Shown here piece after piece: positions 58,908 through 64,000 of a stretch of 64,000 bases of DNA (positions are counted from its first letter, which is position 1; every line of letters begins with the position of its first letter). The position numbers and the translations under genes were made by a program. The notes under the pieces are model-generated. The model saw only the letters and a program-made list of their open reading frames with translations. It did no database searches and was not told where the DNA came from. Origin of the DNA: Myroides oncorhynchi (GTDB taxonomy: Bacteria; Bacteroidota; Bacteroidia; Flavobacteriales; Flavobacteriaceae); NCBI RefSeq assembly GCF_020905415.1, contig NZ_JAJJMP010000001.1, positions 1,685,501 to 1,749,500 on the forward strand, in the 5' to 3' direction.

Positions 58908-61433
58908 ATGAAACAATTCAATCAAGAATATTTAAGTTATGTAAGTGAGTATGCTAATGATGGTAAGTCTATTACAGAGCATGCAGAAGAGTTTATAAAT
59001 AAAAATGACTACAATAATCCTCACCAATGGTATAGGGCGCATGCTGTATGTATGTTAGCTGAGCAGGTAGGAAAGAATAATGAAATCATAAAGGCATTAT
59101 ATAATCAACTTAATGAAGATTCTAACTGTATGCACAGTAGTATGAGCTTAAATGATCAAGACTATGAGGCATGGTTTACAGATGTGAAGGCATTGAATGA
59201 AATCTTTATTGAACGTGGATATGCAGCAGCATACGCTTATCAGTATGAGTTGTTTATCAATTCAAGATATGGATATAGAGATGAGGAAAGAGCTGCTAAA
59301 TTCTTAAGTATAGGGCTGGCACTAGGAGATGATTTATGTAAATGCTATACAGGATATGCAATGTACTATGGTACTAATGGATATGAGAAAAACGAAGAAG
59401 AAGCTATAGCATTAATAGAATCAGCATCACATGGTAAGAGAGCTAATATCGCTAATTTATTCTTACTTAATATAGAGTTTAGAAGATGTGAGTCAGCAGA
59501 AGAAGGAAAGAATGTGTTAGCGAAGTATGACGATCTGATTAATAACCAAAAACGTGGTTTATATATATTAGCAGATTACTATTTAAGAGAGGATGATAAT
59601 GAGAAAGCAGAAGCTGCATTAAAAGATGGTGTCGCTAATAATAGTGCATATAGTAAATATCTACTAGGAATGATGGCGTGTAATGGTCGTTTTGAAGGAC
59701 TAGGATATACGGAAGACCAAGGTAGAGAATTACTTGCTGACGCTTATGATTATGGTATAGCACATGCTGGATATGTATTAGGATATTCTTATTTCTATCC
59801 ACGTACTGAAGGGGTAGAGTCTAATTACAACAAGGGTATTGAAATGTTTGATAACGCAATTTCATATTACTCGAATGAAGCTACTTTAGAGCTTGCTATT
59901 ATTTATTTATATAATACAGATTATAAAGATATCGCTGAGGGAATAAGTTTATTAGACAGGGGTATAGAGTATGGATATGATAGAGCGATGTCTGAGAAAG
60001 GTTTTGTTTTATTAGATTCTGAAGAGGTAGAGCGAAATGTAGTAGAGGCTAAGTCTTTATTAGAGCAAGCAATGGCGCTGGGTAATGATTATGCTCCTTA
60101 TCGATTAGGATTAGGATATCAAAATGCAGAGTTCGAAGAAGAGTCTGATTATGAGAAAGCGTTGTATTTATTTGAACTTGCAGCTGAGCGTAATAATGCT
60201 TCAGGTGTCGAGGTTGCAGGACGTTACTATCGTTTTGGGTATGCAGGAGAACCTAATTTAGAAAAAGCAATAATGTATTACGAGAAAGGTATCGAATACT
60301 TTAACTCTAACTACTGTAAAGTAGAGATGGCGATGTTATTAGAACGCGGTGAAGGTGTAGAGCAAGATGTACCTGCTGCAGTGACTCTATATGAAGAGGC
60401 TTTAAACGATGGGTATATTTATGCGGCTATTCGCTTAGGAATGATCTATGAGGATGGTACATTAGGAGAAGCAGATTATGATAAAGCTAGATCTTATATC
60501 GAGATAGCAGCAGAACAAGATATGTCTGAAGGAGTATATAACTTAGCTCGTTTTTATAAATATGGAGTGGGTGGAGATGTAAACTTACAGAAGTCATTTG
60601 CATTGTTTACTAAAGCGCTTGAACTAGGTTTCATAGATGCTAATGTGGATATTGCTTTGTTTTATGAAGAAGGAATAGATGGTGGAGAACCAGATTATGA
60701 AAAAGCATTTGAATATATGATGCAAGGTGCTGAAGCTGGATTTAACTATGCTCAGTATAAAATAGGGGTATATTATTCTTATGGATACTTAGCCGAAACA
60801 GATGTGGTACAAGGAAAAGAATGGTTTGAGAAATCTGTAGAAAATGGCTCTCCTTTAGGGATGCTTTCTCTTGGTGACTACTATTTATATGGATATGGAG
60901 AAGAAAAAGAGTATGATAAGGCATTCGAATATTATATGATGGCAGAAGAGAGGAATTACGTATCTGAGGGATTAGGTATCTGTTACCAGTTCGGATTAGG
61001 GGTAGAGACAGATGATGTTAAAGCATTTCATTATTATAAACTAGCAGCAGATAGACAGTATGATTCAGCTATATTCCGCTTAGGATTATGTTATTTCTAT
61101 GGCAATGGTACGGAAAGAGATTTAGTAGAGGCTTTCTTCTATTTAAAACAAGTAGCAGATAGAGGAAATATGGAGGCTGTAGGATATGTAGGGGCGATGT
61201 TAGTAAAAGGAGAAGGTACTGAGAAGGATGCCGAGTATGGAGTAAGTTATTTATTGCAAGCAGCTGAAGCAGGTTTAGATATGGCTCAATACGAATTAGC
61301 AAACTGCTATTTAAAAGGAGAAGGAGTTCCTCAAAGTGATGAATCAGCAATGCAATGGTATCAACAGGCAGCTGAAAATGGAAATGAGGATGCACAGAAG
61401 ATCGTAGGAGGTCCTCGTAAAAGAAGAAGATAA
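58908..61433 (+). CDS. Sel1-repeat protein, first gene of an Hsp90-containing operon
   Basis: An 841-aa protein made mainly of Sel1-like repeats (SLR, a TPR-related two-helix unit of 36-40 residues), for example DAAVTLYEEALNDGYIYAAI-type units with the A-x-x-x-L-G-x-x-Y pattern (ASLxLGxxY; GVYNLARFYKYGVGGD; AMQWYQQAAENGNEDAQ). I count well over ten units from about residue 130 to the end. There is no signal peptide, so it should be cytosolic. The C-terminus ends in a basic RKRRR. The next gene, an Hsp90 homologue, starts inside its stop codon (TAATG). The promoter at 58853 fixes the ATG at 58908. Confidence 0.85.
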   Translation: MKQFNQEYLSYVSEYANDGKSITEHAEEFINKNDYNNPHQWYRAHAVCMLAEQVGKNNEIIKALYNQLNEDSNCMHSSMSLNDQDYEAWFTDVKALNEIFIERGYAAAYAYQYELFINSRYGYRDEERAAKFLSIGLALGDDLCKCYTGYAMYYGTNGYEKNEEEAIALIESASHGKRANIANLFLLNIEFRRCESAEEGKNVLAKYDDLINNQKRGLYILADYYLREDDNEKAEAALKDGVANNSAYSKYLLGMMACNGRFEGLGYTEDQGRELLADAYDYGIAHAGYVLGYSYFYPRTEGVESNYNKGIEMFDNAISYYSNEATLELAIIYLYNTDYKDIAEGISLLDRGIEYGYDRAMSEKGFVLLDSEEVERNVVEAKSLLEQAMALGNDYAPYRLGLGYQNAEFEEESDYEKALYLFELAAERNNASGVEVAGRYYRFGYAGEPNLEKAIMYYEKGIEYFNSNYCKVEMAMLLERGEGVEQDVPAAVTLYEEALNDGYIYAAIRLGMIYEDGTLGEADYDKARSYIEIAAEQDMSEGVYNLARFYKYGVGGDVNLQKSFALFTKALELGFIDANVDIALFYEEGIDGGEPDYEKAFEYMMQGAEAGFNYAQYKIGVYYSYGYLAETDVVQGKEWFEKSVENGSPLGMLSLGDYYLYGYGEEKEYDKAFEYYMMAEERNYVSEGLGICYQFGLGVETDDVKAFHYYKLAADRQYDSAIFRLGLCYFYGNGTERDLVEAFFYLKQVADRGNMEAVGYVGAMLVKGEGTEKDAEYGVSYLLQAAEAGLDMAQYELANCYLKGEGVPQSDESAMQWYQQAAENGNEDAQKIVGGPRKRRR

Positions 61434-63211
61434 TGGAAAATCAGAAACAATACCAGTTTCAAGTTAATATGAAGGGAATGATAGAGTTGTTGTCAGAGCA
61501 TATTTATAGCTCACCAACAGTATTCGTCAGAGAACTTCTACAAAATGGAATGGATGCAGTAACGGTTCGCAAAGGAATCGACGAAAGCTTCAAAGGAAAA
61601 ATAGATATTACATTTGAAGGAGAACGCCTTATCTTTAAAGATAATGGCGTGGGTCTTACTCAAGATGATGTACATCAGTTTTTATCTGTGATCGGGCAGA
61701 GTTCTAAACGCGGAGAATTAGCAGATAAAGATTTGATCGGTAAGTTCGGTATAGGCTTACTATCTTGTCTAGTGGTGAGTGAAGCAATCGTAGTGGAATC
61801 TAGATCACTGTATAAAGATGAATCTGTAAGATGGACAGGTAGAGCCGATGGTACGTATGATGTAGAGATCATACCGCTATTAGATGAGGTGGGCACTAAA
61901 GTGATTTTAGATGCTAAGAAGGCTTGGCGCAGTTTGTTTAAGCGTGATGAAGTAAAGCAAAATGTATTATTCTATGGAAGTGCATTACCAATCGAAGTCA
62001 ACTTAATAGAGAACGGAGTGGTAGAGCAATGCTTAGATGGCAATCCCGTTTGGTTAGATACTAATAGTTCTAAAGAAGAGTTATTGGCGTATGGTAAGGA
62101 TGTGTTTAAGACTAAGTTCTTAGACGCATTTAGACTTTATTCTGAAGCAGGTGAGATACAAGGGGTAGCTTATATTATTCCTAATAAAGTGAATACTACA
62201 GCTACTAAGGAGCACAAGATATTCCTGAAGAAGATGTATTTATGTGATCAGGCGACTAATCTATTGCCTGAGTGGACTTCTTTTGTGCGTTGTATATTTA
62301 ATTCGAATGGATTACAGCCTACTGCTTCTCGCGAATCACTTATGAACAATACTGTTCTTCAGGAAGCGAAGAAAGAGCTAAGTGAATGTTTTAAAGACTA
62401 CTTAAAGACATTGTCTATTACTAATCCAGAAGTGTTAGAGCAGATTATCAGTATTCACCATATGTTTATTAAAGCATTAGCTGCTTCTGATAATGAGATT
62501 ATGACAATGTTCGAAGACTATTTGCCATTTGAGACCAATCATGGTATGATGGCATTCGGAGAGATTAAGAGTTCATATAAGAATATATATTATACACCAT
62601 CTTTAGATGATTATAGACAGATACGCCGTATCGCAGGTTCTCAGAATAAGCTAGTGATTAACGCTGCTTATAGCTATGAGACAGATTTAATTGAGAAGTT
62701 AAAGCGATCTCATACAGAGTTGAGTTTAGAGCGCATTGCTCCTAATGATATCTTAGAAGAGTTTGAAGATGCGATAGATGATAGTCAACGTATCGATAGC
62801 TTTATAGAGAAGGCTAATAAAATACTGAAGAGAAACTTCTGTAGAGCTGAGGTGAAGAGGTTCGAACCTAAGGATACTACAGCTATTTATATAGCGAATG
62901 AGGATGCTTTGACTTCTAAGAATATTCAGAGTTTATCACAGACAGCTAATCCATTCGCGAGTACATTACAACACTTTAAAAAGAAAGAGGAAGTAATGCC
63001 TACACTGTGTTTTAATCAACAGAGTGAGTTAGTAGAGAAGGTGATGCTGATAGATGATGAAGAGTTGTTTGAGGCTTTGATTAATGTTGTGTATGTACAG
63101 GCGCTAATGTTAGGTGGATATACAATCAATAAGAAAGAAATGGATATTTTTAATGATGCACTATATCAGTTTATGATATTAGGGATGTCTAATTTCTTAC
63201 CTAAGTTTTAA
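61433..63211 (+). CDS. Divergent Hsp90/HtpG-family ATPase
   Basis: A 592-aa GHKL ATPase. The N-terminal nucleotide site has Glu34 and Asn38 in VFVRELLQNGMDAV, DNGVGLT at 70-76 and GKFGIGLLSCLVV at 103-115. The middle domain has the Hsp90 segment FNSNGLQPTASRESLMNN with the catalytic-loop Arg. It differs from canonical HtpG (ELISNASDA, GQFGVGFYS) and is somewhat shorter, so it is a paralogue rather than housekeeping htpG. It is translationally coupled to a Sel1-repeat gene upstream and lies 3 bases from another helical-repeat gene. Confidence 0.85.
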   Translation: MENQKQYQFQVNMKGMIELLSEHIYSSPTVFVRELLQNGMDAVTVRKGIDESFKGKIDITFEGERLIFKDNGVGLTQDDVHQFLSVIGQSSKRGELADKDLIGKFGIGLLSCLVVSEAIVVESRSLYKDESVRWTGRADGTYDVEIIPLLDEVGTKVILDAKKAWRSLFKRDEVKQNVLFYGSALPIEVNLIENGVVEQCLDGNPVWLDTNSSKEELLAYGKDVFKTKFLDAFRLYSEAGEIQGVAYIIPNKVNTTATKEHKIFLKKMYLCDQATNLLPEWTSFVRCIFNSNGLQPTASRESLMNNTVLQEAKKELSECFKDYLKTLSITNPEVLEQIISIHHMFIKALAASDNEIMTMFEDYLPFETNHGMMAFGEIKSSYKNIYYTPSLDDYRQIRRIAGSQNKLVINAAYSYETDLIEKLKRSHTELSLERIAPNDILEEFEDAIDDSQRIDSFIEKANKILKRNFCRAEVKRFEPKDTTAIYIANEDALTSKNIQSLSQTANPFASTLQHFKKKEEVMPTLCFNQQSELVEKVMLIDDEELFEALINVVYVQALMLGGYTINKKEMDIFNDALYQFMILGMSNFLPKF

Positions 63212-63214
63212 TAA

Positions 63215-64000
63215 ATGATGTACCGTTTAGAGATACAAAGATTACTGTTACAAATTGACGAGAATATAGAGGATGCAGAGTTATGTATGAGCTTAATACG
63301 TCAAGGTATACAGATAGCTGATAAGAATAACGATTTAGAATGGGGAGTAGACTTAAGATATAGTTTAATACACGAAGAGCGCGCTACCTCTAGTTGTGGT
63401 GAGAGTGTAATGGCTTTTGCTTGGATATTAAATCTGTGTGATCAATACCCTGAGAGATTTGATGAATCAGAGTTCTTGTTAGAATATGAATGGATGCTTT
63501 GTTCTGCTTATAGTAATGCAGCTCTTTCTACAGAACAAATTCAAGCTATTGCTGATGATTTGTATTTGAGATTAGATAGAAATCAGATTACTAAAAGAGG
63601 ATATTACTTCACTATGGCGGAGTATGTGCAGAACTTAGGAGATTATCAAAAAGGAGAGGAGTACATTAAACTTGCTATGCAGGAACCTTTTGACGAGGAG
63701 AATGTAGAGATTATGGAGTATGATTATCGCATTGAGAATCTAGTCTTAATGAAGAGATTTGATGAAGCGATTATTTTAATGGAGCAAGTAGAATTAAAGA
63801 AGTTGAGAAACTTCGCATTACCTTTTGAGACATATTGTGCGATGGGATATTGCATGGCTAAAGCTAATGATGCTAGAGCGCAAATATATTTAGATAAAGC
63901 TAAAGCTTCTTTTGAAACTTTAAAAGAGGTCAATAGTTCGATGCTTTATAGTATGGTTCGTTTTATGTATACGATGTATGCGTTAGAAGATGATTTGCTA
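63215..64000 (+). CDS. Helical-repeat (TPR-like) protein, third gene of the Hsp90 operon (partial)
   Basis: Open from the ATG at 63215 (or the adjacent one at 63218) to the window end without a stop, at least 262 codons. It begins MYRLEIQRLLLQIDENIEDA. Paired helices such as YYFTMAEYVQNLGDYQKGEEYIKLAM-like and MKRFDEAIILMEQVE suggest TPR repeats. It starts 3 bases after the Hsp90 stop. The 3' end is outside the window. Confidence 0.75.
   Translation, partial: MMYRLEIQRLLLQIDENIEDAELCMSLIRQGIQIADKNNDLEWGVDLRYSLIHEERATSSCGESVMAFAWILNLCDQYPERFDESEFLLEYEWMLCSAYSNAALSTEQIQAIADDLYLRLDRNQITKRGYYFTMAEYVQNLGDYQKGEEYIKLAMQEPFDEENVEIMEYDYRIENLVLMKRFDEAIILMEQVELKKLRNFALPFETYCAMGYCMAKANDARAQIYLDKAKASFETLKEVNSSMLYSMVRFMYTMYALEDDLL

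Overview
The window reads as a chromosomal segment of a low-GC member of the Bacteroidota, family Flavobacteriaceae, most likely Myroides or a close relative. The evidence is the AT-rich base use, promoters of the Bacteroidota type (a TAnnTTTG -7 box shortly before many genes, few Shine-Dalgarno sites), a type IX secretion plug protein, a BtuB-like TonB-dependent receptor, many SPII lipoproteins, and flavobacterial gene neighbourhoods such as mevalonate kinase/UbiA/pseudouridine synthase, map/methyltransferase and T9SS plug/apaG/pruA. The genus is inference; no rRNA lies in the window.

Layout. 1-37444 is ordinary core chromosome: isoprenoid genes, RNA modification, a CoA-transferase, map, the T9SS plug protein, proline catabolism (pruA), a betaine-type BCCT transporter translationally coupled to a universal stress protein, rsmG, an aminotransferase, gpmI, two convergent L,D-transpeptidases, a TonB receptor, a ygiB/ygiC-like operon, an AraC regulator and tRNA-Trp. 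Four copies of a 156-bp MITE-like repeat with a central perfect palindrome lie between genes here (3.7, 18.2, 24.7 and 24.8 kb).

37485-56084 is an accessory island: two tandem integrative mobilizable elements stacked on the 3' end of a tRNA-Met gene. IME-1 (37485-45942) carries a frameshifted integrase, an unrecognised 420-aa protein, an HTH protein, an SF3-type helicase, an iteron cluster, a TOPRIM primase, a putative BfmA/BtgA-type mobilization protein, and a tightly packed DUF2971 / small beta protein / two-TM membrane protein cassette. IME-2 (45943-56084) carries an intact integrase, a Fic protein followed by a 69-bp tandem array, RadC, MobA and MobC, and the same HTH-helicase-iterons-primase module in the opposite orientation. 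Both elements keep a replication module in the same order but with different iterons. IME-2 is bounded by paired TGTTGTAC sites.

56085-64000 returns to the chromosome: two tRNA-Met genes, methylmalonyl-CoA epimerase, rbfA with an apparently leaderless start, a LolC/E-like permease, and a tightly coupled operon of an 857-aa Sel1-repeat protein, a divergent Hsp90 ATPase and a further helical-repeat protein that runs off the end.

The best candidates for something undescribed are the three-gene cassette at 44378-45846, the Sel1/Hsp90/helical-repeat operon at 58908-64000, and the Fic gene whose putative operator is multiplied 18 times in the array behind it.
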